Positions 1 to 11,546 of a DNA stretch of 64,000 nucleotides are shown here, piece by piece. The notes under the pieces were generated by a model. It did no database searches. It was not told where the DNA came from and saw only the letters and a list, made by a program, of their open reading frames with translations. A program made the position numbers and the translations under genes. Each line of letters opens with the position of its first letter. Position 1 is the first letter of the stretch. The DNA is from Hemibagrus wyckioides. Lineage: Eukaryota > Chordata > Actinopteri > Siluriformes > Bagridae. Where the stretch lies: positions 26,718,376 to 26,782,375 of the forward strand of contig NC_080717.1 in the NCBI RefSeq assembly GCF_019097595.1, written 5' to 3'.

Positions 1-186
1 TTTTATGCTTTAACTGAAATGGTTTTTATCAGTCGTACATTTGTACTATTTAATCACTGTCTTTGTGCTGTTGTTATTAATCAGATATTCACCCAAAGCA
101 TATAACAGAGACATGCTGGCTAAATGTCGTTAAACATTTGTTTTACACCTGTAAAGTAGTCAAGATTAATGCTTAATCCTTATACA

Positions 187-592
187 ACGATCAGGTATAA
201 CACTGTGAGCAGGGAGAGGTGAAGTGAATAAGACTGATGATCTCCTCATCATGGCACCTGTTAGTGGGTGGGATATATTAGGCAGCAGGTCACCTTTTGT
301 CCACTAAGTTGATGTGTTAGAAGCAGGAAGTGTAAGGATTTGAGTGAGTTTGACGAAGGACCAAATTGTTATGGCTAGACCACTGGATCAGAGCATCTCC
401 AAAACTGCAGCTCTTGTGGGGTGTTCCTGGTCTGCAGTGGTCAGTATCTATCTAAGTACTGTAAGTTAAAGGATCTTAAAGGATCTGCTGCTAACATATT
501 AGTGCCAGAGATCTAGTGGAGTCCATGCCGCAAAAGGGGGACCAACACGGTATTAAGCAAGGTGGTCATAAGGTTATGCCTGATGAGTATTT
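187..592 (+). mobile_element. Tc1-like transposon remnant (copy 1)
   Basis: The stretch begins with a degraded terminal repeat (GATCAGGTATAACACTGTGA) and ends near a related inverted end (CATAAGGTTATGCCTGATGA). In between it carries the block that encodes [14 protein letters not shown] in better copies, which is the N-terminal helix-turn-helix of a Tc1-type transposase. It is internally deleted and cannot encode a full transposase. Related copies occur at 8805, 14675, 45250, 48940 and 59295 (same strand) and at 5335, 15642, 21815 and 40150 (opposite strand). Confidence 0.8.
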
Positions 593-1485
593 GACTCTGA
601 AGCAGTTTATATAGCAAATCAAATGAGTAGCAGCAAAGTTAATAAGAGTTAAGGTGCTCTCCGAAAAATGGCAGTAAATAAATAAATATAGCTTGGGTGG
701 AACTTCATGTAAGGAATAAAACATGATGTTTATTATGTTTGTAAGAATGCTATGACCGAACGTGTAAACTTGAGCTTAACTTTTTAACCACCCCGTGACA
801 TGACCTGTCATTTTCAGTCAAAGTCAAACTCATTATCATTCAGCATACTATACAGTGAAATGAGGTAGCAAGAGCTCTTTTTGTCACTTCTTCATTACAC
901 AAACACATTAAACAAAACGGGTTTATCCGTCTCACGGCTCGGGGGAAAGAAGACGTGTAGAAAAGAGACACTGTGGCTGGAGTGAGGGTCATCTTTTATC
1001 ATCTTCTGTGCCTTCTTTAGGTGCCTTCTTTCAGATTCTGGAAAGTACTGTACCATTGTAACCTGATTCAAATATTCACCCCATTATTTCACCGCCCCCT
1101 TTTCGATCCAATAGGAGTTTCAAAATTGGATTCTTTACATTTGGTTGTATGTAAATTCAGCCATTGAGGTTTTCCGCACACGCTGCACAGACAAGAAAGG
1201 TTTACGAGAGCGCATTGAGGAAATTTGGCTTTTCTACTCATCCTTATTTGCACAGAGCAGGCCAGATGGCATCTTCTGACGTGAAGTCCGAGAAATTTGA
1301 ATCTGTCTTCTTGCAAAGTAAACATATTCAGTTTTCTAGGAACTTCACAAATATCCTCATCTCACTGTCACAGATTTTTAGCAAGAATCCCTCTCAAGGT
1401 GAAAGAAAAGCCTTGATGCTTCTTATCAGCTAATAAACAACGTCCTTGCTGCTAAACCTCCCATTGTGTGTTTAAGCAGTTGGCC
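593..1485. other. intergenic, no gene seen
   Basis: No exon with family similarity was found. The part at about 815-1010 resembles a degraded fish interspersed repeat (a stretch around CAAAGTCAAACTCATTATCA). The short open frames here look like chance. Confidence 0.5.
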
Positions 1486-2505
1486 CTTCTTCTTCTTCTT
1501 CTTCTTCTTCTTCTTTCTCTTCTTCTTTGGGGTTTTTCCCTTCAGGGGTCTCCACAGCGAATCATCTCTCTCCACCTATCCCTGTCTTCTGCATCCTCAA
1601 CACTTACACCCACTAGCTTCATATCCTCATTTATTCCATCCATATACCTCCTCTTTGGTCTTCCTCTTTGTCTCCTGCCTGGCAGCTCCATGTCCAACAT
1701 TCTCCTACCAATATACTCACTCTCCCTCCTCTGGACATGTCCAAACCATCTTAATCTGTCCTCCCTAACTTTGCCCCCCAAACGTCCAACATGAGCTGTC
1801 CCTCTGATGTACTCGTTCCTAATCCTGTCCAACCGTGTCACTCCCAAAGAGAACCTCAACATCTTCAGCTCTGCTACCTCCAGCTCTGACTCCTGTCTCT
1901 GTCTCAGTGACACTGTCTCTAAACCATACAGCATGGCCGGTCTCACCACTGTCCTGTACACCTTCCCCTTGATTCTTGCCGATATTTTTCTATCACACAG
2001 AACTCCTGACACCTTTCTCCACCCATTCCAACCTGCCTGCACTCGCTTCTTTACCTCTTTCCCACACTCTCCATTACTCTGGTCTGTTGACCCCAAGTAC
2101 TTAAACTCCTGTACCTTCTTCACCTCTTCACCCCGTAATCTTACTGTTCCACTTCCCTCCCTTTCATTCCCACACATGTACTCAGTCTTACTACGACTGA
2201 CTTTCATTCCTCTTCTCTCCAGCGCAAACCTCCACCTCTCCAGGTTTTCCTCCACCTGCTCCCTGCTCTCACTACAGATCACAATGTCATCTGCAAACAT
2301 CATTGTCCAAGGAGACTCCTGTCTGACCTCCTCTGACAACTGGTCCATCACCATAGCAAACAGGAAGGGGCTCAGAGCCGATTACTGATGCAGACCGAAC
2401 TCTTCTGTCTGACCTACAGCACACCTCACCACTGTCCTGCTCCTCTCATACATGTCCTGCACCACTCTGGCATACTTCTCTACTACTCCTGACGACCCAC
2501 AATAA
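1486..2505 (-). mobile_element. 5'-truncated RTE-like LINE, reverse transcriptase C-terminal part
   Basis: On the minus strand an open frame of 270 codons (2354 down to 1542) holds the reverse transcriptase catalytic motif FADD, then a thumb-like region, and a C-terminal domain with the conserved blocks RLRWFGHVQRRES and GRPKRRYMD. The frame extends upstream with recognisable RT sequence, but an in-frame TAA at 2382-2384 sits where a Gly is expected, just before the block SALSPFLFAMVMDQL. The 3' end runs into a (GAA)n tail, seen as TTC repeats from 1486. The endonuclease and N-terminal RT are missing, so this is a dead, truncated copy. Placement in the RTE clade is from general resemblance and was not computed. 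A second copy of its last 106 codons lies at 28822-29173. Confidence 0.85.
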
Positions 2506-3404
2506 GAGACAATAACACAAAAAGACTTTTGTTTTTTAACTGTAAAAGTGGTCAAACTGTGATGATCTGGAATTTTGTTAAGCAGCTAAACAAAAGACCT
2601 TCTATCATTTCGTCATTAGAAACTTCACTTTGTAGTTTTTACAGCCCTGAAATTAGCTCTGCCCCCCTCCCAGGTACCAGAAGTGCAATTACGTAAGTGA
2701 GAAGTGTAGTTCTGGACTTCATTTTCTCTGCTTTAAAACTTACACACTGCCCCTTTAAAAGTGCATGTGGAAAACATTAATCTGTGTTTGTATCCCGAAT
2801 GGACTTCAGGGCGTAGGTCCGTTCTGGTGGAAATGATTCTCATGTGGCTTCTGTTATAACTCTGACTGATGTGAAGACAATCCTGTGCTCCTACACTTGA
2901 AAGCCTCCATATGAAACGCCTGTTTTTTCCTCTGTTTTTTATGTGGTATGCAACAACGAGCTATCACGCTGTGTAGTGGCACTAAAAGACAGCAGAGTCG
3001 TAGCAGAAGGGTCTTTTTTTTGGCATCTTTCCCCTTCCTCGTTCGCTTACATAAGAATGCTAGTGAATACCTAAGCGAGTGGAGAGGAAAAGGCAGGCTG
3101 CCATGTTCAAGCCACTTTTTCCAGCGTGGCTTTAAAAAGGAGAAAAGGAGAATTTTTTCACTGCTGTGATTCACTGGGAGCTCTGAGTCACGAGTCCATT
3201 TATGGTGCTTTATTTAGACATGGGTTAGAGGAGTGGTACTGGAGAATACTGGAGACAGGCTCTTAGCACAGTTTATCAGACTTTCATTTGGACATTGTCC
3301 TTGTTTAAACGTTTGCTCACTTTATCATTCAGTTCATCTCAAAGCGTACAGAAGGGAGTCTATGCTGCAAGTTTAGAAATGTAAAAGAAATAAAATAGCT
3401 CAGC

Positions 3405-3660
3405 ACAGTGATTTTGGAGCCTCGGGGTTCGACCGCGGTTCCATTCCCATCTGTCTGCAGCCTTCCTTGTTCTCCCCGAGCTTCCAGTTTCCTCTTCCAG
3501 TCTAAACACATGCGTCGTAGGCTGATTGGCATCTCTAAAATGTCTGGACTGTGTGAATGTGTTTGCGCTTGTGCCCTGCTTTGCTTCCAGCATGTTTCCG
3601 CATTGTGTCCCCGGGGACAGCCTCTATGCTTTCTGTGACTTTGTGTATGATGAGTGAGAT
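3405..3660 (+). repeat. SINE/LINE-tail-like interspersed repeat
   Basis: It contains a B-box-like GGTTCGACCG, then text typical of a very common fish repeat (TTCTCCCCGAGCTTCC, CCAGTCTAAACACATGCGTC, GGCTGATTGGCATCTCTAAA). A poorer copy of the same family is at 6600-6845 and an inverted end is near 24955-25030. Confidence 0.6.
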
Positions 3661-3694
3661 GGATGGAAATCTCAGCCATTTATATAGGATTTAG

Positions 3695-3860
3695 GGAAAT
3701 CGCTAGCTCAGCACTAAAGACGTTGGGTTACTGATCAGCAGTTTAAATCCCAGAGCCACCAATCTCTGAACTACTCTGTTGTATAAATGATAAAGTTAAT
3801 ATTAAGTATATAAAGTTCTAGACAAGGGTGTCTGAGGAAATGTGAGAAGTGATCTAATGT
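3695..3860 (+). repeat. degraded tRNA-derived SINE
   Basis: A tRNA-like head (GCTAGCTCAGCACTAAAGAC, then TTTAAATCCCAGAGCC as a degenerate B box) is followed by a body ending in TTGTATAAATGATAAA and AAGGGTGTCTG. These match the family at 12740-12895 (minus strand) and the tail at 26060-26180. Confidence 0.6.
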
Positions 3861-4110
3861 TACAAAAAGTAGAGATTATCAGAATGTGATTTCCTGGGTC
3901 AGAAGAACAAACAACACATGAGTGAAGCAAACAATGCCACCTTCATTCTAAACCTGTAACTTAACCACTATATTATAATATATCATATGACAGTATTCAG
4001 CATTTCCATTGTTTTCTGGCAGCTTTATTCCATAAATTTTTTGATTTTTTGCTCATTTTTCTGACTGAAATCTTGTTTGTTTGTTTATTTTTCTATTTTC
4101 TGGTGCGAAG

Positions 4111-7100
4111 GTTGGACTGTTTGACCAAGACGATCAGGACAGAAGGCTACTTTGGGATGTATCGAGGTACTTTTCCACCTCTCCATTAACCCCTGCATTG
4201 TCACGTTGTTTCCATTACCTTAATATCTTCTCAATGCTATCCGCTACTGATTAATAGATATATAGAGTAACGTTATGTTCACACATACGGCGACCTGCAA
4301 CAATAAACCAACTGGAGATTATTCGCATTTAACGAGAGCTGAGAGTGACTTCCGGTGATGTGAGCGACAGAGAGCGTTGGTGACTTAACGTGGACGTGTC
4401 CAGCGACGTGACAGTTGAGAAAAGCAAACTTTATGCAAATACGGAGCGACTCTGTGCAGCGAATATCAATGGGAGTGAAGACAGATTCTACGGATTCTAC
4501 TTTATCTCGTACCATATGGTGCATTTTATACACAAACATCAGATTTCCCTCCAAGAAGCAAGAAAACTGAATCGGAATGCTATTTTAAACTCCATCCACT
4601 GCTAAACGTTATCACCATGGCAACCACGTAAAGTACAATAGGAATGGCGATTTGTCACTTCAAAGTACGGTGAACGGACACTTGCAGAGAAAAGAAAGAG
4701 AGGAAAATGTGTGAACGTAGCCTGTAGACTAAGGAGTGTGTGAGAAATAAATCACCTGGGGTTTGCTGTTCTGGGAAAATAATCAGTGATAAGGTGGTGT
4801 AATTGATGCATGATGCAAAGACCCTCTTTTCCACTAGAGCACGTCCAGAAGGATTGGGTTTCCTGTTAGTAAACTTTCACACTCGTTCTTCTCAGGTGCT
4901 GCGGTGAACCTCACCCTCGTAACGCCGGAGAAAGCGATAAAACTTGCAGCCAATGACGTTTTCAGACAAAAGCTCTCCAGGAACGGGTCAGTCCTCCTTT
5001 AACACTTTCCCGAAAACACAAGTGTGTGTGTGTGTGTATAAAAATTGTGAGGGTGCTCACATGTTTCAAGACAAACAGTCTTTATTGAATAATCAGACAC
5101 TGATATAGTTAAGAGATCTGCTGACCAGCTCACATGTTTTTGTGGTTTAAAGGAAGTTACCGTTATGGGGTGAGATCCTCGCAGGCTGTGGGGCAGGAAC
5201 CTGTCAGGTGGTGGTCACAACCCCGATGGAAATGCTCAAAATACAGCTGCAGGATGCTGGACGATTGGGTAAGTCATGTGTTTACTGATATTTGGCAGAT
5301 GTCCTTATACACTGGGCAAGCTGAGTGGGTCAAAACCCCTGCAGACCGGGAACACCCCACAAGAGCTGCAGTTTTGGAGATGCTCTGATCCAGTGGTCTA
5401 GCCATCACAATTTGGCCCTTCATCAAACTCACTTAAATCCTTACGCTTGTCCATTTTTCCTGCTTCTAACATCAACTTTGAGGACAAAATGTTGACTTCC
5501 TGCCTAATATATCCCACCCACTAACAGGTGCCATGATGAGGAGATCATCAGTCTTATTCACTTCACCTCTCACTGCTCAGGTTGTTAGATTATTCCTTAC
5601 TGTAATTGCACCAAGTCTGGCATTTCGGGACAACAGCAGTACATTATGAAGTCATTCTGCTTGCTTATGTCACTTCCTGTTGATTTTGTCAGACAGGAGC
5701 CAAATCCTGAGACCTTTTTTTTTTGTTTCGAGCTAAGTAGATAAAGTAGTCCTGTCATCTGAAAGGATGAATTACACCATTTATTACAGTACATAGAGTA
5801 GCCTCTTGGCGGTCCACCTGTTTTCTTTTAAAATGCCACTTAACAGAGGTGTTTTTTGTTCACTGAATAGCTTTTACATAAATATTTATTGACTGAATTA
5901 ATCAACAGATTTTCCTTAAATTCTTGACCTTTGACCAGAAATGGATTTGAGGGAAATCCACCCAGAATCTGAATAGTCATTGTGAAGCAATTAGAGTTAT
6001 GTTACCCACAAATCCTCATCAGGCACTTAGTTCTACATGTCTTGTTTTGTTTGGCTTTACAGCGGCACAGAGGACCGTGTCCACCTCGGCTCCCGCCTCC
6101 TCGCCGTCTCTGGCGCCGTCTCATCAAGCTGCGGTGCGTCGCTCAGCCACGGCCATAACGCTGGAGCTGCTGAGGACGCAGGGCCTCCGGGGCCTCTACA
6201 AGGGCACAGGAGCTACTCTGCTCAGGTTCGGACACGCTTCCTCTTCATTTTATTGTTCGAAAAAATGTGAATGAAAGTGCATCAGGATAACTGAATAACG
6301 GCTGGTGAACCCTATAGTTTCTGCTTCACAGCTTTAGGGTCTGAGGTTCGATCCTCGCAGAAAATCACCGGTGCTGATTAACACCTAGAGCGTGAACGAT
6401 TGGACCACTTTAATGTCTTAGTTCAACATTGGAGATGGTGCTGTGTAAAGTCCAGTTAGGGCTGAAGACCAACTGACTAAAATAGGTTTATTAGCTACAT
6501 ATTGCCCCAGGGGCAACTCTACTCAGGATAAACCGCTTACTGAACATCAGTGAACGAATATATTGTGACTTAAAAATGATTAATTCAAGTTTATTCTTAC
6601 ATACCTGGACCTTGAGGTGGTGCAGTGGTTCACGGGTCCCGTGTCCCTGCTTTCATCCTGAGGTCCTGTTTATGTGAAGTCTATGTAGAGTTTCTCCACC
6701 AATCCATGTGGGTTTCCTTTGTAAAACAAGCTAGTAGGTGGATTGGTGTAAATCTTCTCTGAGCTGCAATGCAACTGCAATCCATTCAGCCGGGACTCCG
6801 TCTGAGCCTCGGACATTGTTCAGTGTGTGATTTGGGGATATTTTGATGATTATTGTGTTGTGTTGTCAACCCAGGTCAAGTCAAGAAGCTTTTATCGTCA
6901 TCATTGAGCATTTCAAGGCTTCGGCATGGAGGAGTTGGTGTTGAATCTATAATGAACTCAGATGTTGAGCTAATTTATGAGTTGCTCAGGAGCTCCTGGT
7001 TACACAACTCCAACTGACTGTAGATTCATAATCACACTCTCAGGTGTTTATAATCATTTATAATCACACTCTCAGGTGTTTATGGTAATTCACACTCACT

Positions 7101-9617
7101 GCTGCCACCCAAATGAGTCTGGTTCCTCTAAAGGGTTCTTCTTCTTAGCATCTAAGGGAGTTTTTTTTACTCGCCACAGTCGCCTCAGGCTTGCTCATTA
7201 GGGATAAATAATAATAAATTTAAATATAAGTCTTATTAATCTTTTTGTACTATATTTCTCATGTTCTCTAAAGCTGCTTTGAGACGATGTACATTGTTAA
7301 AAGCACTATACAAATAAAACTGAATTGAATTGAATTGAATGGAAAAAATCTTAACTGGTGCAGCACACATAGAAATGATGAACTGAAATACTGTTCCTCC
7401 AGGACAATGGTGCTCCATAAAACACAGATCTACAAGAGACAACTCAGGACTAAATACATTATAATAATATACACTGTATGAGAAGAAAAGCCTTTACATA
7501 TACATTACTGCACAGGGAAATTCTTACTTTGCATTTCCCAGCTTTGGAAGTTGAGGGTCAGAGCACAGGGTCAGCCATGATGCAAGTTCCCCCTGGAGCA
7601 GGGAGGGTTAAGGGCCTTTGTTTAAGGGCCAAACAGTGCCAGCTTGGCTGTGCTGGGGCTTGACCCCATGTCAAAAAAACGTCAAACCTGGATTGCCGAG
7701 GTCGGCTTAGCTGTGTTGAACGTAGACTAGGGAATATTCCTAATAAATGTGAATGTATACAGAGAATAAAATGATTCAGATCTCACTGCTGGTGATGAGT
7801 TTGTATCACCATTTGTTCATGACAAGTAACTTCTATTGTAACTTCTTGGAAATCTTTAGATTATCCTTTATCTCCAAACCATGGGGGGGGTAACAAACCT
7901 GTGCACCACAAACCGATTTCTCTTTTCTCCACTCAGGGATGTTCCGTTCTCCATGATCTACTTCCCGCTGTTTGCCAAATTTAACGCGGTGGGCCGGAGC
8001 GGAGATCTCCCACATGAGCGAGCTCCTTTCCTGCAGTCCTTCGTGTCGGGATGCGCCGCCGGCTCGGTGGCGGCCGTGGCTGTTACTCCGCTGGACGGTG
8101 AGACTCAGGCAAGAGAAGAGTGGAGGATCACAGTGTGCACTCTCTCTCTCTTTCTCTCTCTATTTCTTTTGCTACCCTTTAGAAAAGATCAAAGAAAGTT
8201 ACGAAGAGCTCACATTTCCTTCTGGCTAAATTACAGTGACGGGAAAATGTTTATCTAAGTCCTGCCATCGCGATGTACAAAAGGAATAATGAGAATAATG
8301 TGTAAAATGTGTAATCCTTTTCAGACATGTGAGAGCATGTTTAAAACCCTCGGAGAGATGGCAGATGAAGGACAAAAGATTTTTTTTTGAAGTTTACTTG
8401 TGAAAGGCTGCATTCAACCACCTCAACAACACAATCCCATAACCACAACACATCACGTCTTCTCAAATAACCCGTAATTAGTCTGACAGGCATGGACTCT
8501 TAATGAGAGTTAGAGATTTGTTTACAGTGACGCAGGGTCAGACACAAGAAGCGATGAAATGCAGCTCACAGGCTTGCCACATGCTGAAATTTCTGGACAA
8601 TCATTTAAACACAGAGAAAATATAACGTACAACTATTAGACTAACGGTTAAGGTCTTAACGATACGATGAGACAGAGAATCCCTGCGTCTCAAAACGCAG
8701 TAGTACCTGAGATCATGAATGAGTGCGTCTCAGATCGTAGTCTGTTGAAACGAAGATCCCAAAAGATACCCAGATGGTGTACTGAGATGCTGAAATTTCT
8801 ATTTCGACATACACCGATCAGCCATAACACTGTGAGCAATAAGACTGAGTATCTCCTCATCATGGCACCTGTTAGTGGGTGGGATATATTAGGCAGCAAG
8901 TGAACATTTTGTCCTCAAAGTTGTTAGAAGCAGGCAAAAAAAACCCTGGTGGTTTCTGGACACCTTAGGACCCAGTAGCATTTTGAACGAAACGACACTG
9001 ATATAGCCAACTTTCTCTATAAAGTATAAAGCACATGCACTTTTTCATCCGGGTTCTCTGGTTTCCTCCTGTGACATCCGTGAAGATGGAGAAGGAAGCA
9101 GTTGTGTAAACCTTTTTTGTTTTATTCATGGTGTTTATTTATAGGTGAAAACCGGCAAGCGATTAAGGATGGAAAGAAAAAAACAGAGAAAAATATTACT
9201 TACATTGGCTGTAATTAAGTGAAAGTGTAATGGGTTTTTATTCCCCTTCCAGTCATAAAGACTCGTCTTCAGACCCTGCAGAAGGGGGAAGGAGAAGATT
9301 CATACCGGGGCATCATCGACTGTACACGGTAAGAGCACATGTCTTGTGTGTTTACCGGTTGGGTAAAATGCAAAATATTCCCCGTCTGAGAGTCATACAT
9401 TAGTAATATACATATAAAATAACATTCGTCAGGATGTTGTTCTGACTAGATTTGATTTCTTCCGGCCTTCGCCAGGCGCATCCTGAGCCGAGAAGGACCG
9501 TCAGCCTTCCTTAAAGGAGCGACGTGTCGAGCTCTGGTCATCGCGCCGCTTTTCGGGATCGCACAAGGCATCTACTTCCTGGGTGTGGGTGAGCAGGTGA
9601 TGAAGCTGCTGGGATAG
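4111..9617 (+). CDS. slc25a18: mitochondrial glutamate carrier (SLC25A18), 3' seven exons
   Basis: This gene encodes an inner-membrane carrier that moves glutamate with protons into mitochondria. Visible exons: 4111-4166, 4896-4986, 5153-5268, 6063-6225, 7937-8097, 9253-9328 and 9476-9617 (TAG at 9615-9617), all in phase, giving about 268 codons. The mammalian protein is about 315 residues, so roughly the first 47 residues, including the first carrier signature, lie off the left edge. The exons read [19 protein letters not shown], then [20 protein letters not shown], then the second signature [10 protein letters not shown], a Ser/Ala-rich variable loop, [13 protein letters not shown], the third signature [15 protein letters not shown], and the end [23 protein letters not shown]25A22 is a close paralogue. 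I prefer SLC25A18 because atp6v1e1 lies immediately downstream on the opposite strand, as in human 22q11. No inactivating change was seen. Confidence 0.9.
5335..5582 (-). mobile_element. Tc1-like remnant (copy 2) in slc25a18 intron
   Basis: This is the reverse complement of the family block (GCTCTGATCCAGTGGTCTAG) followed by the shared subterminal part (ATATCCCACCCACTAACAGG) and a terminal part ending near CTCACTGCTCAGGTTGTTA. It is truncated at one end and has no coding capacity. Confidence 0.8.
6300..6530 (+). repeat. SINE-like repeat with B box
   Basis: A good Pol III B box (GGTTCGATCC at about 6349-6358) lies in a block that ends near AGGATAAACCGCTTACTGAA, a phrase typical of fish SINE or LINE tails. 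It is degraded and shows no A box that I trust. Confidence 0.5.
6600..6845 (+). repeat. diverged copy of the 3405 repeat family
   Basis: It starts GAGGTGGTGCAGTGGTTCAC and proceeds through AGTTTCTCCACCAATCCATG and GTAGGTGGATTGGTGTAAAT to CCATTCAGCCGGGACTCCG. This is the same order of blocks as the common fish SINE/LINE-tail repeat, but strongly diverged. Confidence 0.5.
6885..7335 (+). repeat. LINE/SINE 3' end with (AATTG)n tail
   Basis: The block ends with CTTTGAGACGATGTACATTG, AAAAGCACTATACAAATAAA and a (TGAAT)n tail at 7320-7340, a common fish retroelement 3' end. A 27-bp phrase on AATCACACTCTCAGGTGTTT is duplicated near 7030 and 7062. It lies in an slc25a18 intron. Confidence 0.6.
7488..7672 (-). 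repeat. tRNA-derived SINE body (minus strand)
   Basis: The reverse complement gives AGCCCCAGCACAGCCAAGCT and CCTTAACCCTCCCTGCTCCA, the body of the SINE family also seen at 20570-20778. The tRNA-like head is missing. Confidence 0.6.
8805..8935 (+). mobile_element. Tc1-like remnant (copy 3), one end only
   Basis: This is a terminal part (ACCGATCAGCCATAACACTG) plus the subterminal block (GGCACCTGTTAGTGGGTGGG) of the same family, cut off before the transposase region. It lies in an slc25a18 intron. Confidence 0.75.
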
Positions 9618-10547
9618 AAATGAAGTGTCATATCAGTGAGCAAACACACAGTACTGTTTCAATACGAGGAGAGAGAGAGGGCCTGGTGGTTAGTGAAGGA
9701 GTATGTGATTAAAATGAAACAGATGTCCACTTACATAACCAAAGTTCTAGACAAAAAAAGGGCTGTCCATGCGATCATAAGCACTGACGTTGCACACTGA
9801 GTGTCTAAAGGATGTAAACAGGGTTCTTTGTACTAAACAGGGAAACAGAAAGAATGTCGGATGAAATCCATCACTAGTACACAAGCATAGTTTGGGATTA
9901 AATAAATAAATAAATAAATAAATAAATGGCATGCAAGTGGATCAGAGTTAAACGTAGAAGAAGAAACTTGGTGCTTTGCTCTATATGAGTGTATAAGAGA
10001 TATTATAGGATGCGCTGCTGTGCTTTAAATCCTCTTCATTTATAAGCTTCATTCTGCTGCATTACGCTGCGCTTTTTAACATGTTCCCCCGCACCGCGAC
10101 AGCTTCAGTAAATAAACATTATGCAAATCACTGCAATCCAGCCAATCAGGATAAGGAGGCGTGTCTACTCCCCTACGTTTAGGACACCGTGCACTTACTT
10201 TTTTCGAGTGAATGATGGTTGCATCGATTTGGCTTCGAAATTTAGCAATAGCTAGCGCTATTTTACTTCTTTAAGTACTTTTAAGATGATGACTCCGACC
10301 CCAGCGAGATTTTAATAAAGAAATTTACATAAATATATGGCAAAAAATATATATACGGATTCGTACCGTAAGCTCCCAACAGTCTGGTATTAACCCTTAT
10401 GTTCTGTTCTGGTTTATCTGTTTATTTTATTTATTTATCTTTTAAAAAAAGAACGAAAAATAGTGTGCCAGTGATTACAAGTGAATTCATTATTCATACT
10501 GATCCAATGTTAATGTTAATACTTCCTGTTATAATATTTAGATAAAG
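9618..10547. other. slc25a18 3' flank, no gene seen
   Basis: This is the start of the tail-to-tail gap between slc25a18 and atp6v1e1. A (TAAA)n stretch at about 9899-9929 includes AATAAA hexamers that could serve polyadenylation of slc25a18. No other gene signal was seen. Confidence 0.5.
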
Positions 10548-11163
10548 TAGAACAAAAAAAAATGAGTCGAACAAAGAGTTGAACAAAAAAATGAGTCGAA
10601 CAAAAAAAAGAGTCGAACAAAAAAAGAGTCGAACTAATGAGTCAAACGGAAAAATGAGTCGCACAAATGAGTCAAATGGAAAAATGAGTCGAACAAAAAA
10701 AGAGTCGCACAAATGAGTCAAATGGAAAAATGAGTCGAACAAAAAGAGTCGCACAAATGAGTCAAATAGAAAAATGAGTCGAACAAAAAGAGTTGAACAA
10801 AAAAATGAGTCGAACAAAAAGAGTTGAACAAAAAAAATGAGTCGAACAAAAAAAGAGTCGAACAAAAAAAGAGTCGAACTAATGAGTCAAACGGAAAAAT
10901 GAGTCACACAAATGAGTCAAATGGAAAAATGAGTCGAACAAAAAAAAGAGTCGCACAAATGAGTCAAATGGAAAAATGAGTCGAACAAAAAAAAGAGTCG
11001 AACAAAAAGAGTCGCACAAATGAGTCAAATAGAAAAATGAGTCGAACAAAAAAGAGTTCAACAAATAAAATGAGTCGAACAAAAAAAGAGTTGAACAAAA
11101 AAAATGAGTCGAACAAAAAAAAGAGTCGCACAAATGAGTCAAACGGAAAAATGAGTCGAACAA
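10548..11163. repeat. minisatellite with GAGTCGAACAAAAA / GAGTCAAATGGA units
   Basis: The array is about 0.6 kb and built from two interleaved unit types, roughly AATGAGTCGAACAAAAA and GAGTCGCACAAATGAGTCAA with an ATGGA link, giving a higher-order unit of about 44-46 bp. Units vary by single bases and in A-run length. Open frames on both strands are a by-product of the repeat. The exact heptamer TGAGTCA occurs ten times. Confidence 0.9.
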
Positions 11164-11505
11164 ATCAACACCTTCTGACCAATCAGAATCCTTCAGTATT
11201 CAGTAGCAATGTTTTTTTTTTGTTTTTTTTTAAATATATCCTACATGTGTATTGGAACAAAATCTAAATCAAGGACCAGAACATGAGGGTTAATCCCTGC
11301 TGGATGCTTCCCCAGGGTCAGCACCGCTCCTTTACTTTACCTTCAGTCAGATATTACAGCACAGAGCACAGGACTCCACGCTCTCCAGAGTTATAACACA
11401 GGCACCATCACTGGGTTTATTACGATCGCCTGAATAAAATCATGTGTGACCCTTAAACATGACCCAAGATCACCGAAAAATAAAATATTAATCTCCTTAT
11501 ACTCA

Positions 11506-11546
<41 letters not shown>

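Larger units (their letters stand above)
2506..4110. other. gap upstream of first visible slc25a18 exon; repeats only
   Basis: I searched this stretch for the missing slc25a18 exons (first carrier signature, P-x-D-x-x-K) and saw none. It holds two SINE-like remnants, listed separately, and otherwise unremarkable AT-rich DNA. It is therefore probably an slc25a18 intron. Confidence 0.5.

Noticed and set aside
10548..11163. Possible CRISPR-like or spacer-repeat array
   Set aside because: No constant repeat alternating with unique spacers; the units are all variants of each other and the genome is eukaryotic.
10494..11267. Hydrophobic (FDSFF) and basic (MSRTKK) frames over the minisatellite
   Set aside because: Both strands are open because the unit lacks stops; unit length and A-runs vary, which would shift any real frame.
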